Of a stretch of 39,458 nucleotides of DNA, positions 1-11,274 are shown piece after piece (the stretch's first letter is position 1; each line of letters begins with the position of its first letter). The notes under the pieces are model-generated. The model did not search any database, had not been told where the DNA came from, and worked only from the letters and a program-made list of their open reading frames with translations. Source of the stretch: Mnemiopsis leidyi (Eukaryota > Ctenophora > Tentaculata > Lobata > Bolinopsidae). The stretch lies in assembly GCA_000226015.1 (NCBI GenBank), contig JH153004.1, forward strand, positions 68,873-108,330. The letters run 5' to 3'. A program made the position numbers and the translations under genes.

Positions 1-204
1 ACAGATTGAAAGATGAATGTAACACGATTTTAATCTCAGCTCCGTACACGGTACAAATCTATTTAACGACAAACTTACATAACGCTATTAGTATAAAGTA
101 TAAACACAACGGATTATGACTATGAATACATTGTAAAGGTAGCACAGACAATTTAAATTTAATTGTAACGACGCCATACAGACTCACGATATTTGAAATA
201 AAAC
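1..204. other. AT-rich window edge, no gene seen
   Basis: No splice-bounded coding segment or family motif could be read on either strand. The stretch may be the continuation of the dispersed repeat that is recognisable from about position 205, but the second copy of that repeat is cut off by an assembly gap, so this cannot be tested within the window. Confidence 0.4.
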
Positions 205-495
205 AATGAAAAGAACGCGCGATAGTGTTCAAACTTTGCACGTGCAGAGTGAAATTTTAAAATCATACATTGAACGGCTGTATTAATTCGCGCGTCTGTA
301 TTTACACGTGCAGAGCCAGAACTATGAAAATTAACCGAAATTACGTGTGGTTAGTGGTTGCGTATTATGATTCCTTATTTCGCGAATTTTAATTACAAAA
401 AGCGACGGCATGATAATTGATACGGGAAATTCAGCGGTCGCCTGACACAGTGAAAGCGGCCGCAATTCTTGTTGTTGGAGGAGAAGAGTAGTTAT
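205..495 (+). repeat. Dispersed repeat, left copy (inverted relative to 11493-11754)
   Basis: This stretch matches the reverse complement of 11493-11754 over nearly its whole length, at roughly 75-80% by eye. Shared blocks include GTGTTCAAACTTTGC, TTAATTCGCGCGTCT, GGTTAGTGGTT, AAGCGACGGCATGATA and GGGAAATTCAGCGGTCGCCT. Both copies stop at the same sequence, CGCAATTCTTG, which looks like a true element end. No transposase reading frame is visible and the other end is not defined, so the element class is unknown. Confidence 0.75.
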
Positions 496-743
496 GTTAG
501 GCGTTTATTGAAATACAAAATTTAACGAACAAAAATTTATCAAAATTAGTTCAAAAATTAGTCAAATCAAACTCGTTCGAGTCAAAATGTAATAATTATA
601 CCGAATAAAATATAGACATCAATAAATTAATTGCAACAAAATTAATTATTCAGAGCTTTCAAACTTCAAATGTATCTGTTTTTGCGAATGAAGTGAAATA
701 CAGATCAGTTCACTGATTTTGCAAACAGACATTCGAACATTTC
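496..743. other. Intergenic / probable 3' UTR of the minus-strand gene
   Basis: AT-rich sequence between the dispersed repeat and the stop codon of the adjacent minus-strand gene. Several AATAAA-like motifs on the minus strand would suit a polyadenylation region, but none stands out. No coding segment seen. Confidence 0.4.
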
Positions 744-2980
744 TCAGTCCTCTTGCAGATACTGCATTATTGTAGCACTGATGTAAGTTTCTTCAAGCAC
801 GTGTTGGTAAACATTGCGTGCGTATTCCTCGTCATAGAAGGACGGTCGAACATACGGAACTGCAACAACGTTAATGATCTTGTTGATGAGGGAGCTGCTG
901 GCAAAACGGGCATCTCCACCTCCGATTGCTATTTTAGTACGGAGAATGTTTTCTCCGGTGGCCTTGTCTTGGATGATGGCTGCTGAGACTTGGCCTAGCT
1001 TGAAGTTTCCTAGCCAAACAACGGGACGCTGAATTCTTGCCTTGTATACAACGTCAGCGTCATCCTGTATTTGGGGATTGATTTGTTAGGGAGTAAGCGT
1101 TATCTTTACATTGTAACCTTATGTCATCGTGTCAGGCAATAGACATCGAGTATAAAAACTGTTGTTCTAATTTCTAACCCTAAACACACTGTAGCTACAA
1201 ACAGACTGTGACAGAGTACAAAACAACTGAAAAACAAAATACTTAAAACAAAAAGATGCTTAAGATGACAAAGAACGTTAGTTGTAGGGAGGCACCTCGT
1301 AGAGACACACGTGAGGGTTTCCCCCCTTCAGACAGATGTTGTCGTTGTATATCATCTCTAGCCTCAAGGAGGTGGTGTTCGCTGTTGTCACCAGTCTTCT
1401 CGTGTCTCCCCGCGACAACCCACTGAGAGAAATCTCCTTAATTTGTATTTAGGTGTTCATGAACAGATAAAAAGTTGCGATGAACCGTACTAAATTTAAC
1501 ATAATTTTCCAATGCAAATGTTGAAGTCGATTCGAAACATCTTTTTAGCGACTCACTGTTTTTTGAATTTTCGGAAGTGCTGTTTTCCATGCTCCGGTCT
1601 GTTTTTGTGCCGTTGTCGTTTCTCACCAGATTTGGGGGTCTTTTTGACATTTTCGGGCTGAGTATTCTCACTGTTCGCTCTTGGTGAGGTTCTCTGCGGC
1701 TTGGCCTCTGTAAAAATGTATTAACGTTTGTGGAACTTTGTGCGGACATCATGAAGACATGTATTCATCAAGTTTGAAATTTGCATTCTGATTAAAGCCC
1801 TATTTTATGGTAGGAAAAAAAGTAAAAAGGCAAATAAGTGACATATTCTATACCTAACCAGTAGACCATATCGTTATCTTCAGGATGTAGCCATCTGAAC
1901 TTTCCAGAACAGTTGATGTACCTAAATTTAGTCAATTTTATCCAACTGACTCCAATGAAACTTTTTGAACGCAATAGATTGATGGTGTTTTATTATATCT
2001 GAACTGTATTTCTAAACGAATTGTTATCAGTCTCATTCAAAACATCACAGCATCGTAAGTATGTATGTTGGTCAGCAATCAGTATAGACATTACTTGTTA
2101 AAGTGGTTGACATCCTGTGCAGTAAGCTCCCCAACATAAACGTCAACCGTCATCAGCCAGTTTCCGTCCGGGTCCTGTTTCATCTCCTGTCGCGAATCTA
2201 AACGGGTAAAATTCGTCTTATTTAGACTCTCAAGGATCTTGTTATTTGTGAGTAACATAAAGATAGAGAATGTTGGTCTCCCGAACTTGGAACACCGTTT
2301 GTGATAGGTCATGTTTAGATAGATTCGACGATCTAGATCATGTATATAGTCGCTCAGTTAATCAGTTGATCGACCATTGCCCCATAAGTTCGCATACCTT
2401 GATTTCTTATTTCTTGCAGAGCCTCCAGGGCAATATCAAACATGGTCTCGTTCACTTCTGATAGGTCCTCGCACAGCGCATCGTCTGAGCTGAGACAATT
2501 TGTTAGCTCGTTTGTTACTTTTTTTGAAAGTCAGTTCGTCTGTCGATTTATAAAACTGTCTGTAATTCAGTTTGTCAGTTTGTTTGTTTGTTAACTTGTT
2601 TGTGCGTATGTTGCAAGATGTACTTACATAACTTAATGTCATTTACCTAATCGGAGCTACACTTTTTTTATCAGTTTTTAAGTTCGTTACGAAGATGCAC
2701 AATTTTAGTCTTATCAAATTTTAAGAATTGAAGCATTAAGCTAAAGATATTCATACTTAAAAAGAGTGTTGTTGAGTCGCTGGCAACAAATCTCGTAACC
2801 GACAACCAAGCTTATAAAAGCTGCTCCTACAAGCGTCTTACACAGCCCGTGAATGTGCCTCTTTTTCGAGTATTTGTTCTTCAGGTGTTCAAATCGTTTT
2901 TGTGCTTTGTACTTCACTCCCTCGATGAAGCTAAGGTTTTCCTCGAATTCCTCCTCCTTTTTGTTGACAGTAACTGGCAT
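744..2980 (-). CDS. Uncharacterised single-pass membrane protein, 7 exons, 361 aa
   Basis: I do not recognise this gene. Exons are read as complement(744..1064, 1296..1422, 1557..1707, 1854..1921, 2095..2197, 2398..2489, 2757..2980). Every junction is GT–AG and in phase, strong evidence for a real gene. The ATG at 2980 follows an in-frame TGA. The product starts with about 44 charged residues, then one hydrophobic segment (about 46-62, LCKTLVGAAFISLVVGYEIC) with no cleavable signal peptide, suggesting a signal anchor. An acidic helix-like part, a compact segment with GNWLMTVDVYVGEL and FRWLHPEDNDMVYW, a basic low-complexity linker (about 165-213), and a globular C-terminal part with WLGNFKLGQVSAAII and RTKIAIGGGDARF follow. 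The penultimate exon can also be read through its GTGCCT donor to a TAA at 1278-1280, giving a shorter tail ending EVPPYN. It lies head-to-head with the visible start of IFT172. Function unknown. Confidence 0.75.
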
Positions 2981-3580
2981 CCCTCACTGAATCCGGATCT
3001 TTTTAATAAACTCTTCTAGAAAATAACGAACTAAACAAACAACTACACAGATTTTTTCCCGTACTGTAGTGTACTGTACAGTGAGGTATAGCTTGCAAGG
3101 CTCCCACGCAATGTTTGGCTTACAGCCGGCTTGTCTTGAAAGGGTAACAAACCGAGTCACCGGCGTTCTCGGTTCTTGGACCATCAATATCTACAGATTA
3201 TGATTATAAGACAAACCTTCTTAGTTGAGCTTCTTCACTCCCACTCCTTGCGTCAGCGTCATTCCGTTTCTTCAACGCAATCACACCGTCTAATTTATCA
3301 TCTACCAATATCTATCAGCAGAAGAAATCGGTCGGGATGTGAACATTGAACAACCTGTCTCTACTGTATACAGCTAGTACACTCCGGCAATACTACTTCT
3401 CTTCAGTACTTCAGTACTTTATAGTGACATGTCACTATTAGGTACTTGTCACTAATTAGTACTGTTATAATATAGTACGGGAATCCAAATTTAGAGATAG
3501 ATAAAACGATTAAAATTAAAATTTCCAAAAATTTAACAATTCTCCCATAAACTCACATTGAAATATTATGTCATCTTCAG
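2981..3580. other. Gap between divergent genes; no upstream IFT172 exon found
   Basis: This holds the presumed promoter of the minus-strand gene and the sequence before the first visible IFT172 exon. I looked on the plus strand for the preceding IFT172 segment (family text around a His-Pro-Asp-Leu motif) and did not find it. Short direct repeats occur near 3405-3480 (TCAGTACTT, GTCACTA). The sequence at 3571-3580 is a normal acceptor, TCATCTTCAG, so more exons are expected upstream. Confidence 0.5.
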
Positions 3581-6500
3581 GAGCTAGAAGGAGAAGGACA
3601 GTACAAGGCTGCAGAGAAGAATTACATTGAAGGCAGGGACTGGAAGAGTTGTGTTAACATGTACAGAGTAGCCGATATGTGGGACGACGCTTTCAGGGTT
3701 GCTAAGCAACACGGCGGGGCCAACGCCGCCAAACAGGTTTGATATAATTAACTGTAGTACACTAACTGTAGTACACTAGCGCAGTTGCTATTTTGCTAAG
3801 CAGGTTGCAACTTTGCTGGGCCAGGCACTGGCGCAGTTGCTAAGCAACAAGGTGAGGTTTAAGTTTAACGGTAAAACTGAGATCTTCACGCCCACATACA
3901 TTTCAGGTCGCCTACGTGTGGAGTAAGACATTGGGAGGAGACTCCGCAGTTCGGCTCCTCCTCAAACTGGGACTCTTGGAGCAGTGTATCGACTACGCTG
4001 CTGAGTCGGGGTGAGTTTTACACAGTTTATAGGTTCTAATATGTACCTTGCCATATCTGCACTGATGAATAAAGAGCTATGCCTGAATTTCGATTCTCAT
4101 TCGGCTTGAACTAAACCAATTTCATTAACTGGTCGTTAACTTTGCTTTACTTTAAACTCAATACAGCTACTAGAAAATTCATCGCATATTTCTAACCAAA
4201 GCCCTGTATTTATATATTTAGAGCGTTCCCGTACGCATTTGAGCTGTGTAAACATCCAAGTATGACTGACAAGCTACCTGACCTTCATCTCAAGCACGCA
4301 ATGCACTTTGAAGACGAAGGTTTGTGATGATGTGTAATCGACTTTAAGATTTATATTGAATACGATTAAAAATCGGAAACTCCATACCTTAATTTACGTT
4401 GCACCTTTCAAGTTGCACCTGCACCACAGAAAGCCATCTTCAAAATCAAATCACATGTGTTAAACCAGGTAAGTTCGCTGAAGCAGAGGCCTCCTTCATC
4501 AAGGCTTCCCGGCCGAAAGAGGCAGTACTGATGTACGTCCACTGCCAAGATTGGGACTCAGCACAGAGGATAGCAGAGGCTCATGACCCTGCCTCCGTCC
4601 CTGATGTTCTGGTTGGACAGGTAGGGAAACACGCTTCGAACTTTGCAGTTTTTATATCTGACTCAGCAACTTCTCTGAATGCCTAAAGATTATTTTCACG
4701 CTATATTCGGTACAACTTATTTCGCTTTTACTAATCGTCGACTTGTCCTAAATTTCAAAAATCTAACCAAGTAGGGGATATCTGTCTTTCAGCTACCAGC
4801 AATTTCAATTTCAGGCTAGAGTAGCGTTTGAAGCCAAGGAGTTTGGGAAAGCAGAGACCTTCTTGTTACGAGCGGAGCGGCCAGAGTTAGCGGTCAAGTT
4901 TTACAAAGATAGCGGCCACTGGGAGGACGCTCTGAGACTGACCCAGGAATACTTGCCGCACAAGTTGCAGCAGATCCAGGACGAGTACGAGAGTTATCTG
5001 GCCGCCACAAGCCGGTTAGTTAAAGTTATCTCCTTTCTTAATTCTTGGTTTTATTCTGTGCAATATTGTGGTAGGTAACAGTTACCCACACAAGCCGGTA
5101 AGTTAAAGTTATCTCCTTTCTTAATTCTTAGTTTTATTCTGTGCAATATTGTGGTAAGTCACAGTTACCCCACACAAGCCGGTAGGTTAAAGTTATCTCC
5201 TTTCTTAATTATTTGTTTTATGTCGTGCAATATTGTGGTAAGTCACAGTTATCCCAATGATAGTCTCTTTAGAACCTTTATCTTTAACAATAACAATCCG
5301 TCTCCCTTATTCAGACACCTAAGCATCCTATATCAGTCGTTCATCCCATAAATAGTCGTTCATCCGATATCTTTATTTTGCTTCAGAAGCTCACATTTGT
5401 TTTACAGGGGCGGAGAGGACATGCTGACCCCAGCTAAAACGTGGGAAGCAAATGGCGACTATTCTCGAGCTATAGACGCCTACCTCAAGATGACTGTCAT
5501 GCAAACTACCGACTACGCTTTATTGGAAGAGGTTTGTCGTCTTTTGGGAATGATGACACTTCAAGTTTACTTCAAATTGTTCAATTTAATTTCACAACAA
5601 TCCCACGTGACAACATCTAACGATCAACTTTTACTTCAGGTTTGGTACAAAGCTCTGGAACTAGCTCTAAAGTTCGTGCCGATGAAAGCTGGTAACGTGG
5701 GTACAACAGTAGCCGAGCGTCTAGCTGAAATCTCCAGATTCGAAAGTGCGGGAGAGGCGTACTTGTCCATCGAGCGGTACAAAGAGAGTATCGACATGTT
5801 TGTAGCGGGAGACAAGTGGGACCGAGCCCGAGCAGTGGCCCGGGAACATGCTCCTCAGTTCGAACAGAGAGTGGAGGACGAGTATGTCGACAGTTTGAAG
5901 AAGCGAGGTAAAGCTGAGGAGTTGGCCAGTGTGGATGTGATAGCGGGGTTGGATCTGCTGGCTAGTCGGGGACAGTGGGCCAAATGTTTACAGACTGCTG
6001 AGAACGAGGTCAGTTCAAGTGTGTACACTGTACACTGTACAGTGTACAGTGTGTAGTGTAATTCGTATATTGTAGTGGTAATTGGAAAATGGACAATATT
6101 GATCGAATATAATGCGTTGTGGATTGTACGGATGTAAGATGTACATCAATGTACAATGTACATTAACCAATCCTTAAAACTGGATCACTATACAAGCTAT
6201 GAATCTTTATTCCAAAAAGATCAAAGTAATGGGCTTTTGAGCTAGCACTAAACATTTCCAGGGACGAGAAGTGCTGAACAAGTACGTGGCACTACACGCA
6301 GCTCAGCTACTTCAAGAAGGACAACCAATACCCGCTCTGGGAGTGTTTACTCAGTACGGTACTTCTGAAAACCCCGCCAACTTCAATCTTTACAGGTTCG
6401 ATACAACAATACATACCATGCCACTGATCAGTTTTCGGCTCTTGAAAGTTTAATTTCAAGTGGTTCTGAAAACAAATCTTTTCTGTACTATACCGTTCAG

Positions 6501-8197
6501 CCTCAGTTCCAAAAACCTAAACTGCCCGGCAATATTTCCGGAAGCTCAGAGTTCAAATCTGGAAGTCAAAATTTTAGATCAGGAAAGTAAGAGTAAGACT
6601 TTAAACCACAAAACTTAAAGTCAGATAATTTCAGGAGGATGTGTAATGACCTGTTCCTAGCTGAGTCCTTCAGTTCTCTTACTGCTTACAAAACTTGGTC
6701 AGCTCTAAGAGACGTACTGGCTGCTCTTGTGAGTTATATTCGCTTTTTCATTGCTAGTCACAAGTAGTATAGTGACTTGTTCGTCAAAGATAAGAATATT
6801 TCGTTAATAATGTTTCTGCCCGTACTAATAGAGTAATTGGAATGTAGCAATTTGGAACCGTCATGTCATTTTGAAGCAAACTCTCGAATCCTGATCCTCC
6901 ACCATCTCTACACCAGGTCGAGAAGCTGCCACAGAACAAAGAATTCTACTCTCTTCTCCAATGTGCTCATCTTCTTTCTGTTAGAACTAGTTCTGCTGGA
7001 CACAAACAGCTATTTGAGATCGGTGTGAAGTCTGCTGTAAGTTGTTTAAACTTTAAGAACACTGCTTCAACTGATGGTTTTAATGCTTAACTTAAATTCA
7101 AAATAATAATTTATCTTTAAACTCCAATCCACAGAAATTTTAAGCACTTGTCGTTACAGGTGTCCCTCCTGAGATATACAAACTATCTAGTTCCAGACAA
7201 AGCATTCTTTGAAGCTGGCATTGCTTGTCGAGCTATTGGCTGGAATAACATGGCCTTCGTCTTTCTAAATCGGTTCCTGGACATCTGTGATGCGATTGAG
7301 GACGGTAGCACAGACATGCTGGATCACAGTGACTTTAGTGACACTGACATTCCTTATGACATTGTTCTGCCTGAGGATTACTCCATCACCGTGAGTTACT
7401 GAGTTGTCGAGTTTGAAGCTTCGAGTTTGGTTTTATCTTACCTCTTTTGAAATGTATTTTTCAAATCATGAAATTGTCTCCGAAGTGCAACTCTGTGCTT
7501 GGTGCAATAATCGACGGACTTTCTCCGTCGCTGATCCACAAAAATGTCACCAGAAAATCTGCCGTGGCGAACATTGGCTGACCTGACCAGACAACGAGAC
7601 TTCGCCGATTGTAGCACCTCCTGTTGACCCAGGTCCCTAATGTACACTGTTCAGGAAGAAGATAGGGAAGAGGCCAAGGAGTGGGTGCTAGCTGTCTCCA
7701 TGGATCAGAGAGTCCAGCAGGTCCTGAACACGGACGAACGGGGTTGTTACGAGGCTTCTCTTCTCAACGTCCACAACAATGTCACTTCCCCTCAGTGCAT
7801 TCTAACCGGTCAGTTCAACATAAGATCTTACCAATGATCTCGGAAAGATTTCTATTCATAGTGACAATATAATCATATCTCAAATATCAACTATTATACT
7901 TATAGTAATGGACCTGAGTAGCAACTTCCTAAGCCAATACGTTAGCACTAAATAAAATCGTCCACTAACAGCTGACTTTCTTTTGACTTTCTACTGACTT
8001 TCTATATCTATTCAGGATACCCCGTTCTTCGAGGAGAAGTAGTTTTCAAGAACACGAGCTGTGTGGCCAACAAGGACGACTGGAACGTCTACGTGATGGC
8101 CAGGAAAGTGTCCCATAGTGTGGAGTGTCAGGATGTCTTGTCGTATCTTCAGCAGTCTACAGGAGCTCCTTCCAACCCCTCCTACTCCTTCAACTAA
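3581..8197 (+). CDS. IFT172: Intraflagellar transport protein 172, C-terminal part (13 exons, 705 aa)
   Basis: IFT172 is a peripheral IFT-B subunit that works in ciliary assembly and tip turnaround of trains. The window holds its TPR-like helical C-terminal part. Exons: join(3581..3736, 3907..4010, 4222..4319, 4469..4620, 4815..5014, 5408..5531, 5640..6008, 6262..6395, 6635..6728, 6917..7036, 7160..7390, 7655..7808, 8016..8197); all phases agree. Recognition rests on co-linear matches to remembered vertebrate IFT172: [131 protein letters not shown] and [10 protein letters not shown]. Full-length IFT172 is about 1750 residues, so roughly 1040 N-terminal residues including the WD40 propellers are missing. 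The protein ends SYSFN, close to the family's SFSFQ, and the stop lies inside a minisatellite. Confidence 0.96.
5005..5252 (+). repeat. 83-84 bp tandem repeat carrying copies of the IFT172 5' splice site
   Basis: Three head-to-tail units begin with the last exon bases plus donor. The annotated donor is CACAAGCCG|GTTAGT (after 5014); the next two are CACAAGCCG|GTAAGT (after 5097) and CACAAGCCG|GTAGGT (after 5181). Steps of 83 and 84 bp separate them. The second donor matches the consensus better than the first. Using it would add 83 bases and shift the frame, so the first donor must be the productive one. Confidence 0.85.
6025..6052. repeat. 28-bp perfect palindrome in an IFT172 intron
   Basis: The sequence between 6025 and 6052 equals its own reverse complement and is built of ACACTGT and ACAGTGT blocks. 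It starts 17 bases after the donor of the 369-bp IFT172 exon. An RNA copy would form a stem close to that 5' splice site. It may be only a short-repeat expansion of GTACACT. Confidence 0.85.
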
Positions 8198-8390
8198 CAC
8201 ATTCAGTCCCTCCTACTCCTTCAACTAACACTTTCAACCCCTCCTACTTCTTCAACTAACACTTCCAACCCCTCCTACTCCTTCAACTAACACTTCCAAC
8301 CCCTCCTACTCCTTCAACTAACACTTCCAACCCCTCCTACTCCTTTAACTAACACATTCAGTCCCTCCTACTCCTTCAACTAACGCATAC
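8176..8390 (+). repeat. 31-bp minisatellite over the IFT172 stop codon and 3' UTR
   Basis: About seven imperfect 31-bp units, each containing CCTCCTACTCCTTCAACTAA. The first unit encodes the last IFT172 residues and the stop; later units are untranslated repeats of it. The array is therefore an expansion of the coding end. The last unit degenerates near 8390. Confidence 0.9.
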
Positions 8391-8905
8391 TCCTATACTT
8401 GGACTCCTTTCACTAACCGGAACCCGCGTCAATAGAGACGCATTAGTTCCTAATCCTGCTCCATAGACAATTCTGTTTTCCTTAAAAAGAACACTTGGAA
8501 CGGACATATGGCCCACAGTTACACTTACAGACGATTAAAATTGGGATAGAGTTATACTTCAGTGCCGTTAGCGGGATATTTACCATTCAACGTCACTGTG
8601 TTTGTACCCATGGGTTGTACCTTTTTTTACTGAAAAGTCATCCCTACATGTTAAATATTGATAGAGATTAGGGAATGGCTCATTTGACTACAGACTATGA
8701 AAAGTCGCGAAAGAGGTCTTTAGATTTATCCAATTTCAAGTCAACTGATCAGTATATTTGTAATGGGCCTCAATTTGAATTACTTGATAGGAAAGTCATA
8801 AAACTTAACGTATAACTATATTTTTACGTTTGGATATAATGAATGTTGTCCCAAACTCAAACAGCATTAGCTCAAACTCAAAGATGTTTAATCGATAATG
8901 TTTAC
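8391..8905 (+). other. IFT172 3' flank, ancestral copy of the duplicated flank
   Basis: Non-coding. Parts from about 8630 onward resemble, at lower identity, the sequence after the second minisatellite: around 8685-8760 against 10020-10090, and around 8905-8980 against 10195-10260. This implies that the end of IFT172 with its flank was duplicated before the later tandem duplication. Confidence 0.55.
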
Positions 8906-9106
8906 GTCTATGAAAATGTATTTTTTCTGTTTGAAACTTAGAAATGCAGCGGTTTTACTTTTACCTTGTGATATAGTTTAGAAATAAATAATATAGACTA
9001 CAACTGGACCCAATTGAAGTTCATTAATTTACATGAACAGACCAAATAGATGCGTCAGTCAATAGATAAATCCAAAAATAATCGACCACCAACAAACGAC
9101 TTTCGG

Positions 9107-9245
9107 GATACCCCGTTTTACGAGAAAAGGTGATCTTTAAGGACAGAACCTACTTGGCCATCACGTCTGTGTGACCGCCAGAAAAGTGTCCAATAGTGTG
9201 GAGTGTCGGGATGTCTTGACATTCCCCAGAAGTCTACTAGAGTCC
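9107..9245 (+). pseudogene. Dead copy of the last IFT172 exon (copy B)
   Basis: The sequence follows the live last exon (8016-8197) through GATACCCCGTT, AAAGTGTCC, ATAGTGTGGAGTGTC and GGATGTCTTG. The acceptor TTCAG has become TTCGG, so splicing is lost, and internal deletions break the frame (the CTGGAACGTC block is reduced). The exon end runs into a CAACTAA-based satellite as in the live gene. Copy C shares the acceptor change, so it predates the B/C split. Confidence 0.88.
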
Positions 9246-9735
9246 ATCCAATTCTCCCAACTAACAACTCTCCCAACTAACAACTCTCCCAACTAACAAC
9301 TCTCCCAACTAACAACTCTCCCAACTAACAACTCTCTCAACTAACAACTCTCTCAACTAACAACTCTCTCGACTAACAACTCTCCCTAACACTTGAGCCA
9401 ACTAACAACTCTCCCAACTAACAGCTCTCTGAACTAACAACTCTCTCAACTAACAACTCTCCCAACTAACAGCTCTCAACTAACAACTCTCTCAACTAAC
9501 AACTCTCTCGACTAACAACTCTCCCTAACACTTGTACCAACTAACAACTCTCCAAATACAAAAATCTTCCAACTAACAACTCTTCGAACTAACAGCTCTC
9601 TGAACTAACATTTTATTCTCTCCGAGAATAAAATGTCGGGAGGGTGCGCGTTGCTGTACAACCAACTAACAACTCCCCCAACTAACAACTTTCATAGCTA
9701 ACAACTCTTCAAACTAACAACTATCCTAACTAGCA
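9246..9735 (+). repeat. About 15-bp CAACTAACAACTCTC minisatellite, copy B
   Basis: Several dozen imperfect units. The shared CAACTAACA is the stop-codon context of IFT172, so the array is probably a separate expansion from the dead exon's end. It is interrupted by CCCTAACACTTG segments that recall the 31-bp array, and by a hairpin at 9608-9636. Confidence 0.9.
9608..9636. repeat. Perfect hairpin inside the copy B satellite
   Basis: The 13-base arms ACATTTTATTCTC and GAGAATAAAATGT are separated by three bases. The same hairpin stands at the corresponding place in copy C (12413-12441), with TCC replaced by GCC in the loop. It is unlike the surrounding satellite and may be a tiny inserted palindromic element. 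Confidence 0.85.
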
Positions 9736-10720
9736 GCCAACTTAAGCTCACTCCTCCAACTCCTTCAAATAATCCCTAGTCCTAATTTCACACTTCTAAA
9801 ATAAGAATAAGATGATTTCTCAATCATTCATTCATTAGTAGACGATGATGATTCGATCATCGATGGAATATGTTCCTTTAATAGAAAATTTTATCGATAC
9901 ATGGCTGATAACAGATAACTGAATAAAATTCGGTATAGCAAGCAGAGTTTTTTCACGATTAAGACTCAAATGCTAGAACTCTTTAATTTGTCAGGGGTTG
10001 TTACTTGGATTATAATGAATATAGTATGACTGCTTTGACAATAAAAAGTCACAAATGCAGTCTTTATCAAATTTCATAGTCAAACTCAATACAATTGCAA
10101 TGGTCTTCAACAGATTTTTACAAATAAGTGTATATTTTCCACTGAATCTAATGAAAAGCAATCATTTAATTTTAAAGAAATTTAAGAATCGACTGTCTAT
10201 GTCTATGATATGTGGTTCTTTTTCATGATTCCAGTAATAGTAAAACTAAAAGTAAGCGTCACTGGGACCTATTTAAATTTACATATTTCGTGAAATTTAT
10301 ATGAACACAGCAAATTGTACGCAAATCTTTTAGTTAATACTAAATTATCTCAAGTCCAAGATGATGATGATCAACGTCATCAATATCAAATCATCGAAAA
10401 TTTTAATATAATTATAACTATTAAACTATTGGCTTTAGTTACTATTTTGTGATAATAAGATTTCCTTCTATCGATTAGCACCTGCCGTGTCATCTTTACA
10501 AAGGATTTTATTTCCGATTCGAATTGGCCTTTGTGACAAATATTATTAACATTAACAAATTATACACTTCCTCCCGGTTCCTCTTTAAATTTCATTCTAA
10601 CATCTACAAAAGACTTCTGGAAGTGGAACTGTCTGTTTTTATAATTCAAATCTGTAATATTTTAACTGAGTTGCTAGTACTGGTCCGCGAGTAGAGGTCG
10701 AGTATCGACCTTCTCCAGAA

Positions 10721-11274
10721 CTACACAGAAGTGAGAAGAAGAGCCAGCTCACATTTCTGTATTGTATTGCTGTTGTTAGTGTCGCACGCCTTCATCACTT
10801 CTTTGTACACTTCCTGAAATTCGTGCTGTTAGTGCCTGAGGTGATCTTGTCGCGGTGATACCCGACTCTCGCAGCTCGCAGCTGAGGTGATCAGATCTTT
10901 CATTTAACAATGAGTTCAACTGCAAGTGCAAGTGGAAACGCGAAATTCCACGGACGCGATAAATAACGAATGATTTAAAATGCGAATAAATATGAATGAT
11001 TGATCCCATGGATAACAATGTCCACGAAGTACGTATATTTGGCACTAAATGTCCGCGAAGTACGTATATATTTGTCACTATAACTAAAATGTCAAGGTTT
11101 GAGTCTCCCAACCTTGAGCACAGGTACAGGAATGTGAGCATCACTGGACTCGTGGTACTTGAGGATGTCGTTAAGGAGCGCCATCACCTCCTCCTTGTCT
11201 AGGTACCCGGTAGAGTCGGTGTCGTAGTGGGCAAATATCCGGTCGAAATCCTTCCTGGTCAGGTACTGCCTGCT
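10721..11274 (-). pseudogene. Duplicate of the last two EF-hand exons (intact frames)
   Basis: Complement(10721..10813, 11113..11274) repeats exons 8 and 7 of the EF-hand gene at 13464-17136. Both exons keep length, phase, acceptors (CTCCAG, ATTTCAG), donor (AAG|GTTGGG) and the stop TAG. In exon 7 I see two changes, both silent (Ser TCC/TCT and Ala GCG/GCA). There is no promoter or upstream exon set of its own; the copy could be reached from exon 6 only by a 3.9-kb skip over the proximal pair. It is either a false duplicate in the assembly, a young non-expressed copy, or an alternative 3' end. Typed as pseudogene only for lack of a 5' part. Confidence 0.8.

Noticed and set aside
4399-4468. 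Extended start of an IFT172 exon as its own short protein
   Set aside because: The frame before 4469 is intron; the acceptor AACCAG and the phase match IFT172.
9246-9735. CRISPR-like array
   Set aside because: Units are contiguous, imperfect and without spacers, in a eukaryotic context; it is a minisatellite.
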